Assembly (NCBI RefSeq): GCF_014205135.1
Contig: NZ_JACHMY010000001.1
Location: 8,370,001 to 8,434,000 of the forward strand
Origin: Kribbella italica
GTDB lineage: Bacteria > Actinomycetota > Actinomycetes > Propionibacteriales > Kribbellaceae
Direction of reading: 5' to 3'
Length of the DNA: 64,000 bases
Shown here one piece after another: positions 33,910-42,090 of the stretch. The first letter of the stretch is position 1. Every line of letters begins with the position of its first letter. Below the pieces are notes generated by a model. The model did not search any database. It was not told the DNA's origin and saw only the letters and a list, made by a program, of their open reading frames with translations. The position numbers and the translations under genes are program-made.

Positions 33910-35163
33910 CTACTTTTTACCAGTTCCCGGGAACTTCCACCCAGGGGTGCCGGCCATCGCGAACAACTGGTCGGTGCTGAACGTCGGCTTCGCGCGGGTG
34001 TGCTGCTCGTCCTTCTCGGCCGGCCCGTTGTAGCTGGTCATCGTGATCATCCGGCCGTCCGGGTAGTGGATCTCGACGCGGTTGGCGAGCACGCCGTTGA
34101 TCGCCTGCCGCTCGTCGCCGTACGTCGGCTCGTTCTTCGACCAACCGGTCACGGAGCCGTCCGGCCTGACCTTGCAGTGCTGCGGTCCTTCGCCGGTGCA
34201 CTTGGTCACCGGGGCCTCGTACTGGACCAGCACGTCGACCTGCGCGGCCCCCTTGCCGTCGTTGACCACGTACGACGCGCCGTTGTGCCCGTTGCTGCCA
34301 CCGCCCCAGGTCTCGGGCCTGGTGAACTGCAGTCCGCTCGGCAGCACGCTCTTCAGCATCTGCTGGGTCTGCTCGAGCGGTACGGTCGGCTTGCCGTTGC
34401 CCGGGCGCTTGATCGGTCCGTCCTGCTCCTTCGGGAAGACCCACTTGTCGCTGGTGGCCAAGGCGGTGAGCTGCTGGACCGAGAACAGCGGGTTCGCGCG
34501 GGTGTGCGCGACACCGATCTGCCGCGGCGCGTTGTAGTTGTAGACGCTGATCAGCCGGCCGTCGGGGTAGAAGATCTCCACGACCGTGTTCTTGATGCCC
34601 CACGGGTTCTTCGACGCGTCGTACGGGAAGATCGACTCGTTGGCGTAGGAGGCGACCACCGCTCCGTCCGGGCGCACGGTGCAGGAACCGTGCAGACCTT
34701 CGCAGCCCAGGTTCGGCTTGGTGGTGACGACCTCGACGGTGAGCAGCGAGGCGCCCTTGCCGTCGTCGACCACGACCTCCGTGTGATGCCTGTTGTCCAC
34801 GTAGCTTGCCTTCGCCGACGACTGCTTCAGGTTCTGCGGCAGGAGTCCCTGCAGCGTCTGCAGGGTCGCGGCCGGCGAGCCCGGCACGGCGACCGGTCCT
34901 TCGGCCTTGACGCTCGGGGTCGTGGACGGCGGCGCGGCCACAGGAGGCGCTGCGTTGCCGGCGAACAGTTGGGTGCCGCCGACGATGATGCCGGCGGTGG
35001 CCAGCACCGCACCGGCGCCGCTGAGGCTCAGCATCGCCGTACGGCGACGTCGCAGCGTCACGCCGCGCTGGATGCCGCGTTCCACGAGGTCGTTCGACTC
35101 CGGCTCGAGGTCGTCGGTCGCCCGGCGCATCAGGTCGGGCAAGCTGTCGTTCAGGTTGTTCAT
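33910..35163 (-). CDS. Single-pass membrane protein paired with a SigE-type sigma factor
   Basis: Protein of 417 residues, AGGAG ten bases upstream of the ATG. Residues 1-42 are cytoplasmic and charged (NDSLPDLMRRATDDL), a membrane helix spans about 43-65 (TAMLSLSGAGAVLATAGIIVGG), and the rest lies outside. The outer part contains two similar halves, each with a QTLQGLLP/QMLKSVLP helix, a VDDGKGA/VNDGKGA strand, a Cys-X-VRPDG motif and a YPDGRxIxxxxYN strand, so it arose by internal duplication. It follows the sigma gene by 17 bases. The position suggests an anti-sigma or signal-sensing role, but the cytoplasmic part lacks the zinc-finger (HxxxCxxC) motif. Confidence 0.75.
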   Translation of the reverse strand: MNNLNDSLPDLMRRATDDLEPESNDLVERGIQRGVTLRRRRTAMLSLSGAGAVLATAGIIVGGTQLFAGNAAPPVAAPPSTTPSVKAEGPVAVPGSPAATLQTLQGLLPQNLKQSSAKASYVDNRHHTEVVVDDGKGASLLTVEVVTTKPNLGCEGLHGSCTVRPDGAVVASYANESIFPYDASKNPWGIKNTVVEIFYPDGRLISVYNYNAPRQIGVAHTRANPLFSVQQLTALATSDKWVFPKEQDGPIKRPGNGKPTVPLEQTQQMLKSVLPSGLQFTRPETWGGGSNGHNGASYVVNDGKGAAQVDVLVQYEAPVTKCTGEGPQHCKVRPDGSVTGWSKNEPTYGDERQAINGVLANRVEIHYPDGRMITMTSYNGPAEKDEQHTRAKPTFSTDQLFAMAGTPGWKFPGTGKK

Positions 35164-35180
35164 CGGGTTTCTCCTGCGAG

Positions 35181-35678
35181 TCAGAGAGCGATCAGGTGGA
35201 CGTCGTCGCCGAGCACCGCGCGCAGGCGGTCCAGGGCACGAGAGGTCCGGGTTCTGATCGCACCGGCGTTCTTGCCGAGATCGAGCGCGACCTGTTCGAC
35301 GCTGCGATCTTCGAAGAACCGCAGCACCAGCACCGCACGATCGAGAGGAGCCAGTTCGGCCAGGGCGTCGCGCAGGGCGAGGCGTAGTTCGAGGTCGCCG
35401 GACTGGTGGACGCCGTCCGGCATCGCGGCCGTCGGCTGCTCGTTCCAGCTGCGTTTGCGCCGCTGCGAGACGAACGTCCGGGCCAGGACGGTCTGGGCGT
35501 ACGCCGCGGGGTTCTCGATCCGCTGCATCCGCCACCAGGACCGGTACATCTTGGCCAGCGTCTCCTGGACCAGGTCCTCGGCGTGGTGCCGGTCACCGGC
35601 GAGCAGCCAGGCCGTCCGGTACAGCTGCGGGGTCCGCGCTCTGGCGAACTCCTCGAAATCGTCCGTCGTCGATCCCAT
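35181..35678 (-). CDS. SigE-family ECF-type sigma-70 factor
   Basis: RNA polymerase sigma factor of 165 residues, typical of the actinobacterial SigE group. The ATG at 35678 has AAGGG upstream. Region 2 (about 8-75) includes YRTAWLLAGDRHHAEDLVQETLAKMYRSW; region 4 (about 105-160) has LAPLDRAVLVLRFFEDRSVEQVALDLGKNAGAIRTRTSRALDRLR. Region 1.1 and 3 are absent. It is cotranscribed with the membrane protein downstream. Targets unknown; the operon may autoregulate. Confidence 0.92.
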   Translation of the reverse strand: MGSTTDDFEEFARARTPQLYRTAWLLAGDRHHAEDLVQETLAKMYRSWWRMQRIENPAAYAQTVLARTFVSQRRKRSWNEQPTAAMPDGVHQSGDLELRLALRDALAELAPLDRAVLVLRFFEDRSVEQVALDLGKNAGAIRTRTSRALDRLRAVLGDDVHLIAL

Positions 35679-35960
35679 CACTGCCCTTCGTCGTGGTCTC
35701 ACTGGGTACGACGCCACGACGCGCCGATTTGGTTACAGCGCCGTTTCCGGCGGTCCGGCGTACGGCGGATTTCTGCAACAAGCTGCAACGGGGTGGACCC
35801 GAGCGTGAGCGCGTGGTTACGGTCGGGCGGCCTCTGCCCGCCGATGGTTATCCACAGGTCGGGCGGATCGGGTTGGCGCGGGTGCCCTCCGGGTTGGGAC
35901 AATGATCGCGCAGGGTGACGAGACGGTCGCCACCGGAACAGCGACGGACACGGGGAGACG

Positions 35961-37244
35961 ATGACAGCGGACAGGGTCGCCGCGCGCCGCAACGGGTTCG
36001 ACCGCGGCGAGGCGGTCGAGCTGATCGACGCGCAGGTCCGCGACGTCGTCCGGCGCGAGGGCATCGATCCGCTGCGCGACCCCGGCGCGGTCAGCACGAT
36101 CGTCGCGACGGTCGTCCGCGAGTACGACGAGCGCAGCCTGACCGGGATCGTGCCGCCGATCGGCGACGTCGAGGCGGTCAGCCGTGAGGTGCACGACCGG
36201 GTGGCGGGGTTCGGCCCGCTCCAGCGGTACCTGGACGACCCGAAGGTCGAGGAGATCTGGATCAACGAGCCGTCCCGGGTGTTCATCGCCCGCGAGGGCC
36301 GCCACGAGCTGACCACGACGGTGCTGACGGAGGAGGAGGTCTCCGACCTGGTCGAGCGGATGCTGAAGACGACCGGACGACGGATCGACGTCTCGCAGCC
36401 GTTCACCGACGCCCGCCTGCCCGACGGCAGCCGGGTGCACATCGTGCTCGGCGGCATCACCCAGCGGTACGCCGCGATCAACATCCGCAAGTTCACCGTC
36501 CGGGCCAGCAAGCTGACCGACCTGGTCGCCCTCGGCTCGATGACGCCGCACGCGGCCGCGGTGCTCGACGCGTCGGTTGCCGTTGGCCTCAACATCTTGG
36601 TTGCCGGAGGCACCCAGGCGGGCAAGACCACGATGCTGAACGCGCTGGCCGGGTCGATCCCGGGCCGGGAGCGGGTGATCAGCTGCGAGGAGGTCTTCGA
36701 GATCAAGCTGCCGATTCCCGACTGGGTGTCGATGCAGACCCGGCAGGCCGGGCTGGAGGGCACCGGCGAGGTGCGGCTGCGGGACCTGGTCAAGGAGTCG
36801 CTGCGGATGCGGCCGTCCCGGCTGATCGTCGGCGAGGTCCGGGGTGAGGAGTGCCTCGATCTGCTGCTCGCGCTGAACAGCGGCCTCCCCGGCATGTGCA
36901 CCATCCACGCGAACTCGGCGCGCGAGGCGCTGACCAAGATGTGCACGCTGCCGCTGCTCGCGGGAGAGAACATCGGATCGAGGTTCGTGCTGCCGACGGT
37001 GGCGGGCTGCGTCGACCTGGTCGTGCACCTCGGGATCGGCAGCGACGGGCAGCGCCGGGTGCGCGAGATCGTCGCGGTCAGCGGCCGGATCGAGGACCAG
37101 ACGATCGAGACCGAGACCCTGTTCGGCCTGTACGACGGGATGCTGCGCCGGGCCGAGGGCCAACTGCCGCATCCGGAGCGGTTCCAGCAGGCGGGGTACT
37201 CGCCGGCCGGGCTGCTGACCGAGCTGCCGCGCGGGGTGAACTGA
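35961..37244 (+). CDS. cpaF: CpaF/TadA-family pilus secretion ATPase
   Basis: Hexameric type II/IV-secretion ATPase that drives Tad pilus assembly at the inner membrane. 427 residues: N-terminal helical domain, then VEEIWINEPSRVFIA, Walker A GGTQAGKTTMLNALAG (near 215-223), Asp box CEEVFEIKLP, His box MRPSRLIVGEVRGEECLDLLLALNSGLPG and the CTIHANSARE motif. GGGGAGACG supplies a weak RBS. It opens the operon; the TadZ/CpaE-like ATPase often found upstream is not present within this window. It overlaps tadB by three bases. Confidence 0.94.
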   Translation: MTADRVAARRNGFDRGEAVELIDAQVRDVVRREGIDPLRDPGAVSTIVATVVREYDERSLTGIVPPIGDVEAVSREVHDRVAGFGPLQRYLDDPKVEEIWINEPSRVFIAREGRHELTTTVLTEEEVSDLVERMLKTTGRRIDVSQPFTDARLPDGSRVHIVLGGITQRYAAINIRKFTVRASKLTDLVALGSMTPHAAAVLDASVAVGLNILVAGGTQAGKTTMLNALAGSIPGRERVISCEEVFEIKLPIPDWVSMQTRQAGLEGTGEVRLRDLVKESLRMRPSRLIVGEVRGEECLDLLLALNSGLPGMCTIHANSAREALTKMCTLPLLAGENIGSRFVLPTVAGCVDLVVHLGIGSDGQRRVREIVAVSGRIEDQTIETETLFGLYDGMLRRAEGQLPHPERFQQAGYSPAGLLTELPRGVN

Positions 37245-38104
37245 TGGGACTGCTGCTCGGGCTGTTCTTCGGGATCGGTGTGCTGCTGGTCGTCTGGTCG
37301 TTCATCGCGCCGTCCGAGGACAAGCCGAAGACCGACGGGCGGCTGACGGCGCGCAGCCGTGACCTGCTGGCGCGGGCCGGGGTGGAGGGTGTGACGCCGG
37401 GGGCGTTCATCGGTGCCTGCGTCGTGACGGGGTTCGTCGCGTTCGTGCTGATGTTCGTGGTGTCGGCGGCGTTGCCGGTGGGTGTGGTGTTCGGGCTGAT
37501 GGCCGGTGGGGTGCCGGTCGCGCTGCTGAAGAGTCGCGCGCGCAAGCGGTTGGGGGAGTTCCGGGAGCTGTGGCCGGACGTGGTCGACAACATCGCTTCC
37601 GCCGTACGGGCTGGGCTGTCGTTGTCGGAGGCGTTGGCGCAGGTCGGCGAGCGGGGGCCGTTGCCGTTGCGCGAGCCGTTCCGGCGGTTCGGCGCGGACT
37701 ACGCGTCGACCGGGCGGTTCGCGGACTCGCTCGACAGGTTGAAGGCGCGGTTGGCGGATCCGGTCGGTGACCGGGTGGTGGAGGCGTTGCGGATCGCGCG
37801 GGAGGTCGGTGGCGGTGACCTCGGGCGGTTGCTGCGGTCGTTGTCGAGCTTCTTGCGTGATGACGCGCGCACGAGGTCGGAGCTGGAGGCACGCCAGTCC
37901 TGGTCGGTGAACGGGGCTCGCGTCGCGGTGGCGGCGCCGTGGCTGGTGCTGGGGTTGCTGTCGTTCCAGGGGGACGTGATCCAGCGGTACAACTCGCCGA
38001 CCGGGGCGTTGGTTATCGGCATCGGGGCAGTCGTCTGTGTTGTCGCGTACCGGGTGATGCTGCGGATCGGTCGCCTGCCGGAGCCGGAGCGGGTGCTGCG
38101 ATGA
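37244..38104 (+). CDS. tadB: TadB-like type II secretion F-domain protein
   Basis: Inner-membrane platform protein of the Tad pilus, 286 residues. N-terminal membrane helix (2-24), a pair of helices near 45-95, a cytoplasmic T2SSF domain (about 105-230) with ELWPDVVDNIASAVRAGLSLSEALAQVGERG, and two C-terminal helices. The start overlaps the cpaF stop (TGATG). Its stop overlaps the ATG of the 39-codon ORF that follows. Confidence 0.9.
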   Translation: MGLLLGLFFGIGVLLVVWSFIAPSEDKPKTDGRLTARSRDLLARAGVEGVTPGAFIGACVVTGFVAFVLMFVVSAALPVGVVFGLMAGGVPVALLKSRARKRLGEFRELWPDVVDNIASAVRAGLSLSEALAQVGERGPLPLREPFRRFGADYASTGRFADSLDRLKARLADPVGDRVVEALRIAREVGGGDLGRLLRSLSSFLRDDARTRSELEARQSWSVNGARVAVAAPWLVLGLLSFQGDVIQRYNSPTGALVIGIGAVVCVVAYRVMLRIGRLPEPERVLR

Positions 38105-38220
38105 GGAGGGGTGTGGAGCCAAGATCCGGTACGACGCCGGGCGGACGCGCGTTGCGTCGCAGAGGTGGTCGACCTGCGACCGGTTCGGCGCCTGGCGGAT
38201 CGGGGTGGAGGAGACCATGA
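38101..38220 (+). CDS. 39-codon Arg/Gly-rich ORF bridging tadB and tadC
   Basis: A complete frame fills the gap between tadB and tadC: its ATGA start overlaps the tadB stop and its stop overlaps the tadC ATG (ATGA). The product would be MRRGVEPRSGTTPGGRALRR plus RGGRPATGSAPGGSGWRRP, with ten Arg and no hydrophobic stretch. The overlaps at both ends suggest coupled translation through the gap. Whether the peptide itself matters is unknown; GC-rich DNA can yield such frames by chance. Confidence 0.35.
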   Translation: MRRGVEPRSGTTPGGRALRRRGGRPATGSAPGGSGWRRP

Positions 38221-39155
38221 ACCCTCTGGTGCTGGGGGCACTGCTGGGTGGGGTGTTCGGCGCGAGCCTGTTGCTGATCGTTCGGCGGCTGCCGTTCCTG
38301 CGGAAGCCGACGGTCGACGACCGGATCGGGCCGTACCTGCGCGATCTCGCCGGGGCCGACGTGTTCTCCGGCGTGGTCGACTCGGGGTCGCCGTTCCACG
38401 CGATGCTGCGGATGTTCGGGCCGTCGTTGCGCGCCGGGGCGGCTCGGCTGGAGCGGATCCTCGGCGGTGCGGTGTCGATCCGGCGACGGCTGGCGCGGGC
38501 GGGGATCGACCGGAGCGTCGAGGAGTTCCGGATCGAGCAGGTGCTGTGGGGGACAGCCGGGTTCGGTGCTGGGTTGGTGGTCGCGCTCGTGACGCTATCG
38601 CTGGGCTACGGCAATCCGGTCGGGCTGCTGGTCCTGGCTGCGCTGCTCGCCGTACTGGGGGTGCTGTCGCGGGACACCTACTTGAGCACGCAGGTGCGTA
38701 ATCGGGAGCGGCGGCTGTTGGCCGAGCTGCCAACCGTGGCCGAGTTGCTGGCGCTGTCGGTTGCTGCCGGTGAGGGGCCGGCGGCGGCTCTCGATCGGGT
38801 GGCGCGGTCGTGCAAGGGCGAGTTGGCCGACGAGCTGCAGCGGGTGCTCGCGGAGACGCGGGCCGGATCGTCGCTGGTGCGTGCGCTGGACAGCCTCGCG
38901 GATCGGACCGGGCTGGTAGCGCTGTCCCGTTTCGCGGACGGGCTGGCGGTCGCGCTCGAACGCGGTACGCCGCTGGCCGACGTACTGCGGGCGCAGGCCG
39001 GCGACATCCGCGAGGCGAGCCGGCGTGAACTGATCGAGTCCGGGGCACGTCGCGAGGTCGCGATGATGGTGCCCGTCGTGTTCCTGGTGCTGCCCGTCAC
39101 CATCATGTTCGCCTTCTACCCCGGCGCCGTCGGGATCCAGCTGATCGCCGGATAG
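38217..39155 (+). CDS. tadC: TadC-like type II secretion F-domain protein
   Basis: Second platform protein of the Tad system, 312 residues. GGAGGAG lies about six bases before the ATG at 38217. Membrane helix at 3-22, a helix pair near 115-155, T2SSF domain (about 165-290) with LLAELPTVAELLALSVAAGEGPAAALDRV and RRELIESGARREVAMMVPVVFLVLPVTIMFAFYPG at the end. It pairs with TadB to anchor the pilus machinery. The pilin gene follows after 14 bases. Confidence 0.92.
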   Translation: MNPLVLGALLGGVFGASLLLIVRRLPFLRKPTVDDRIGPYLRDLAGADVFSGVVDSGSPFHAMLRMFGPSLRAGAARLERILGGAVSIRRRLARAGIDRSVEEFRIEQVLWGTAGFGAGLVVALVTLSLGYGNPVGLLVLAALLAVLGVLSRDTYLSTQVRNRERRLLAELPTVAELLALSVAAGEGPAAALDRVARSCKGELADELQRVLAETRAGSSLVRALDSLADRTGLVALSRFADGLAVALERGTPLADVLRAQAGDIREASRRELIESGARREVAMMVPVVFLVLPVTIMFAFYPGAVGIQLIAG

Positions 39156-39169
39156 AACGAGGAGAAACC

Positions 39170-39367
39170 ATGTCCCTGTTGCTCACCCGACTCTTCCTGA
39201 GCCTGGTCCTCAAGCCGAGGCCGGCCGCGAAGGAACGCGGCGACGTGCCCGGCTGGGTGCTGATCACGGTCATGACGGCCGGCCTGGTCGTCGCCATCTG
39301 GGCCGTGGCCGGCCCCAAACTCGCAGACATGCTGGAACGCGCCCTGGACTCCGTCACCGGCAAATGA
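39170..39367 (+). CDS. Flp-like small pilin candidate
   Basis: Protein of 65 residues immediately after tadC, with GAGGAGAAA as RBS. A charged N-terminus ending KERGDVPG leads into a single membrane helix (VLITVMTAGLVVAIWAVAG, about 29-48) and a short amphipathic tail (LADMLERALDSVTG). Size, helix position and operon place match the major Flp/type IVb pilin of actinobacterial Tad systems, although the classical G/XXXXEY cleavage motif is not clear. It overlaps the next gene by four bases (ATGA). Cleavage would need a prepilin peptidase, which is not encoded nearby. Confidence 0.75.
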   Translation: MSLLLTRLFLSLVLKPRPAAKERGDVPGWVLITVMTAGLVVAIWAVAGPKLADMLERALDSVTGK

Positions 39368-39768
39368 TCAGAGCCCAGGGCAACCAACGGCGGCGGGACG
39401 AGCGTGGGGCGGCTGTGGTCGACTTCGTGCTGGTGTCGGTGATCGTCGTGCCGTTGTTCCTGGGGACTTTGCAGGTCGGTCTGTTCCTCTACATCCGCAA
39501 CACGATGACGGCGGCGGCTTCCGAGGGGGCGCACTACGCGGCGGTGCTCAACCGGGATACGGCCGACGGGGAGGCGCGGACGCGGGAGTTGGTGGACGGT
39601 GTCGTTCGCACCGAGCTGATCGAGTCGGTGATCGCCGAGCAGACGGAGATCGACGGGCAGCCGGTGGTTCGGGTCGCCATCGACGCGCACATGCCGGCGC
39701 TCGGGTTGTGGGGACCCGGGATCGACTTCAGCGTCGAGGGTCATGCGGTCAAGGAGACCGGCGAGTGA
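39364..39768 (+). CDS. TadE-like pseudopilin
   Basis: Protein of 134 residues. The segment RRDERGAAVVDFVLVSVIVVPLFLGTLQVGLFLYIRN is the conserved TadE start: charged ERG, then a membrane helix containing an acidic residue (D in VVDF, usually E). The remaining hundred residues are extracytoplasmic. Minor pilins of this type are thought to initiate or cap the Flp fibre. ATGA and GTGA overlaps join it to its neighbours. Confidence 0.88.
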   Translation: MIRAQGNQRRRDERGAAVVDFVLVSVIVVPLFLGTLQVGLFLYIRNTMTAAASEGAHYAAVLNRDTADGEARTRELVDGVVRTELIESVIAEQTEIDGQPVVRVAIDAHMPALGLWGPGIDFSVEGHAVKETGE

Positions 39769-40451
39769 GGCGGCGACCGGAGGGCCGGGCGACGAGCGCG
39801 CGGCGGCGCGGGCTTGCTGTGGGGAGGGCGCTGCGGCACGGGCCTGCTGCGGAGACGGCGCGGAGTGGCGGGCCTGCTCTCGGGGTGGCGCGGCGGCACT
39901 GGCCTGCCGTGGAGAAGGCGCGGCGGGGCGACCTCGCTATCGGGAGGGCGCGGCGGCACCGGCTGGTTGCGGGGAGGGCAGGGCGGCGTGGGCTTGCTGT
40001 GGGGAGGGCTCGGCGGGGGGAGGAGGGGAGTGCGGTGGTCGAGTTCTCTTGGTTGGCGTTGTTGCTGCTGGTGCCGTTGGTCTACGTGATGCTTGGGGTC
40101 TTCGACGTGCAGCGGGCGTCGTACGGGGCGACGGCGGCGACGCGGGCTGCCGGGCGGGCGTTCATCATCGTGCCGGCGGGGCTGACCGAGGACGATGCGC
40201 GGGCGCGGGCGTTCGAGGCGGCGCGGTTGGCGATGAAGGACCAGGGGATCGAGCTGGAGTCCGGTGATCTGACGATCTCCTGCGATCCGGAGTGTTTGCA
40301 GCCGGGGTCGACGGTGACGGTTCAGCTGGACTATGCGGTGCCGCTGCCGTTCATTCCGGAGGCGCTGGGTGGGGAGCGGCCGGCGGTGCACGTGTCGGCG
40401 TCGCACACCGAGCCGTACGGCGACTACCGGGAAGCGAAGGGATCGCCGTGA
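39765..40451 (+). CDS. TadE-like pseudopilin with a decapeptide-repeat N-terminal extension
   Basis: Starting at the GTG that overlaps the previous stop gives 228 residues. Residues 14-83 are seven copies of an Arg-rich decapeptide (RRGLAVGRAL type), then RRGEEGSAVVEFSWLALLLLVPLVYVMLGVFDVQ marks the conserved TadE core with its acidic residue (VVEF), followed by an extracytoplasmic domain with a two-Cys CDPEC motif. Relatives are about 130-150 residues, so the extension is extra. A GTG at 39999 inside the last repeat would give a standard-length protein; coupling at 39765 and the unbroken frame argue for the long form but do not prove it. Confidence 0.8.
   Translation: MRRRPEGRATSARRRGLAVGRALRHGPAAETARSGGPALGVARRHWPAVEKARRGDLAIGRARRHRLVAGRAGRRGLAVGRARRGEEGSAVVEFSWLALLLLVPLVYVMLGVFDVQRASYGATAATRAAGRAFIIVPAGLTEDDARARAFEAARLAMKDQGIELESGDLTISCDPECLQPGSTVTVQLDYAVPLPFIPEALGGERPAVHVSASHTEPYGDYREAKGSP
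39804..40013. repeat. 30-bp coding tandem repeat, seven units
   Basis: Seven contiguous 30-base units (39804, 39834, 39864, 39894, 39924, 39954 and 39984), all in frame. Units one and seven are nearly identical (CGGCGCGGGCTTGCTGTGGG versus CGGCGTGGGCTTGCTGTGGG); the middle ones have diverged. Confidence 0.85.
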
Positions 40452-41065
40452 GGAGGTTCCGCGCTGGTGCGGGCGGTTGGTGCAAGCAGGCCGTAAGGGG
40501 CAGGCGGCGCGAGCGGCCTGAAAGCGGCGGTCGGCGCAAGGCCGGAGGGGGCAGCCGACCCAAGGGGGCTGAAAGGAGCGGCACGCCCGAGCGGGCTGAG
40601 AGGGGCGGCCTGCCCGAGCGGGTGGAAGGGGGCAGCAGCCGGCGCGGGCGGGACGAGCGGGGGCAGATGACTGTGCTGATCGTTGGGTTCGCTGCGGTCG
40701 TGCTGCTGATGGTTGTCGTGGTCACCGATATCTCGAAGGTGTTCCTCGTTCGCCGGGATCTGGACTCGACGGCGGATGGTGCCGTGCTGGCCGCGGCCAA
40801 CGGGCTCGCGGCGGTCTACGCGCAGACCGGGGACGGCGGGAACGCGCAGCTCGATCCCGACGAGGCGCGGCGGCTGGCGGCGGACTATCTGGACACCGTC
40901 TCGGCGAGTGAACGCTTCGACGGGCTGGACTGGTCGGCGGAGGTGACAGGGACGACGGTGACGGTGGAGCTGACGTCGAGCGTGGAGCTCCCGTTCACTC
41001 CACCGGGGTGGCAGGAGAGCGCCGACATCGCGTCCAGTGCGTCAGCTGTTGTCCCGGTTCGCTGA
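40448..41065 (+). CDS. TadG-like pilus protein with a repeat-bearing basic extension
   Basis: The GTG overlapping the preceding stop gives 205 residues. About 70 N-terminal residues are rich in Arg, Gly and Glu and include three nonapeptide repeats (PKGAERSGT, PERAERGGL, PERVEGGSS). Then RDERGQMTVLIVGFAAVVLLMVVVVTDISKVFLVRRDLDSTADGAVLAAANG is the hallmark of TadG/RcpC-associated Flp assembly proteins, with a membrane helix at about 76-98. The C-terminal hundred residues are outside the membrane. An ATG at GQM would give a 131-residue protein. Last gene of the Tad operon. Confidence 0.82.
   Translation: MRRFRAGAGGWCKQAVRGRRRERPESGGRRKAGGGSRPKGAERSGTPERAERGGLPERVEGGSSRRGRDERGQMTVLIVGFAAVVLLMVVVVTDISKVFLVRRDLDSTADGAVLAAANGLAAVYAQTGDGGNAQLDPDEARRLAADYLDTVSASERFDGLDWSAEVTGTTVTVELTSSVELPFTPPGWQESADIASSASAVVPVR
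40559..40639. repeat. 27-bp coding tandem repeat, three units
   Basis: Three contiguous 27-base units at 40559, 40586 and 40613, in frame; each begins CCCRAGSGGG and encodes nine residues. A more decayed copy may precede them. This sits in the gene directly after the one with the 30-bp array. Confidence 0.75.
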
Positions 41066-41104
41066 CTGTTGTCTGGGGCAACGTGAAGTGGGCACCATGG
41101 GGGC

Positions 41105-41899
41105 ATGCGGATCGATCTGGCAGGGCGGCGGGCGTTGGTTTCGGGATCGAGCCAGGGGATCGGGCAGGCGATCGCCACCGAGCTGGCCAGGGCCGGCGCG
41201 AGTGTGGTGGTGAACGGGCGGGACCAGAAGAAGACCGAGCAGGCGGCCGCGGCGATCGCGAAGGAGGTGCCGTCGGCGGAGTTGATCCCGGTCGGGGCCG
41301 ATCTCGCGTCGGCCGAAGGGGCCGAGGCGCTCAAGGAGCGCGCGGGTGAGCTCGACATCCTGGTGAACAACCTCGGGATCTTCGGGGCGAAGCCGGTGCT
41401 GGAGATCGACGACGACGAGTGGCGGCGGTACTTCGAGGTCAACGTGCTGTCGGCGGTCCGGCTGATCCGGATGTATCTGCCGGGCATGATGGAACGCGGG
41501 TTCGGGCGGGTGATGAACATCGCCAGCGACTCGGCCGTGGTGACGCCGTTGGAGATGGTGCACTACGGCGTGACCAAGACCGCGTTGCTGGCGGTGACGC
41601 GCGGGTACGCGAAGGCGGCGGCCGGGACCGGCGTGACGGTCAACTCGGTGATGGCCGGGCCGACGCACACGCCGGGCGTGGAGGAGTTCGTCGGGGAACT
41701 GGTCGGCGACGACCTGCCGTGGGACGAGGCGCAGCGCCGGTTCATGAAGGAGCACCGGCCGTACTCGCTGATCGAGCGCCTGATCGAACCGCACGAGATC
41801 GGCAACCTGGTGGTCTACCTGAGTTCGGAGCAGGCCTCCGCCACCACCGGCGGCGCCGTCCGCGTGGACGGCGGCTACATCGACTCGATCCTGCCCTAG
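41105..41899 (+). CDS. Short-chain dehydrogenase/reductase (SDR)
   Basis: Classical SDR of 264 residues. Cofactor motif VSGSSQGIGQAIA near 12-25, structural NNLGIFG (NNAG type), catalytic Ser in NIASDSAVVT, and the YGVTK catalytic Tyr/Lys pair. The C-terminus TGGAVRVDGGYIDSILP is standard. The Arg/Asn after the second strand (VVVNGRDQKK) suggests NADP preference. Monocistronic as far as visible. Substrate unknown. Confidence 0.92.
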   Translation: MRIDLAGRRALVSGSSQGIGQAIATELARAGASVVVNGRDQKKTEQAAAAIAKEVPSAELIPVGADLASAEGAEALKERAGELDILVNNLGIFGAKPVLEIDDDEWRRYFEVNVLSAVRLIRMYLPGMMERGFGRVMNIASDSAVVTPLEMVHYGVTKTALLAVTRGYAKAAAGTGVTVNSVMAGPTHTPGVEEFVGELVGDDLPWDEAQRRFMKEHRPYSLIERLIEPHEIGNLVVYLSSEQASATTGGAVRVDGGYIDSILP

Positions 41900-41928
41900 G
41901 CTGCCGCCGCGACCGCGAGCAAGCTCGC

Positions 41929-42059
41929 GAAGCCGAAGCCGAAGCCGAAGCCGAAGCCGAAGCCGAAGCCGAAGCCCGGTGCCGGAGCCCGGTGCCCGGT
42001 GCCCGGAGCGGGAGCCCGGCGCCTGGAGCCCGGAGCCCGGAGCCCGGAGCCCGGAGCCC
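41929..42059. repeat. Hexanucleotide and heptanucleotide microsatellite tract
   Basis: Eight perfect copies of GAAGCC at 41929-41976, an intermediate of CCCGGTG/CCCGGAG variants, then five perfect copies of GGAGCCC at 42025-42059. It lies between convergent genes and follows the SDR stop by about 30 bases. Confidence 0.9.
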
Positions 42060-42090
42060 GGGTTGGGCGAAGGCCGCGGGCGAGTGCGGG

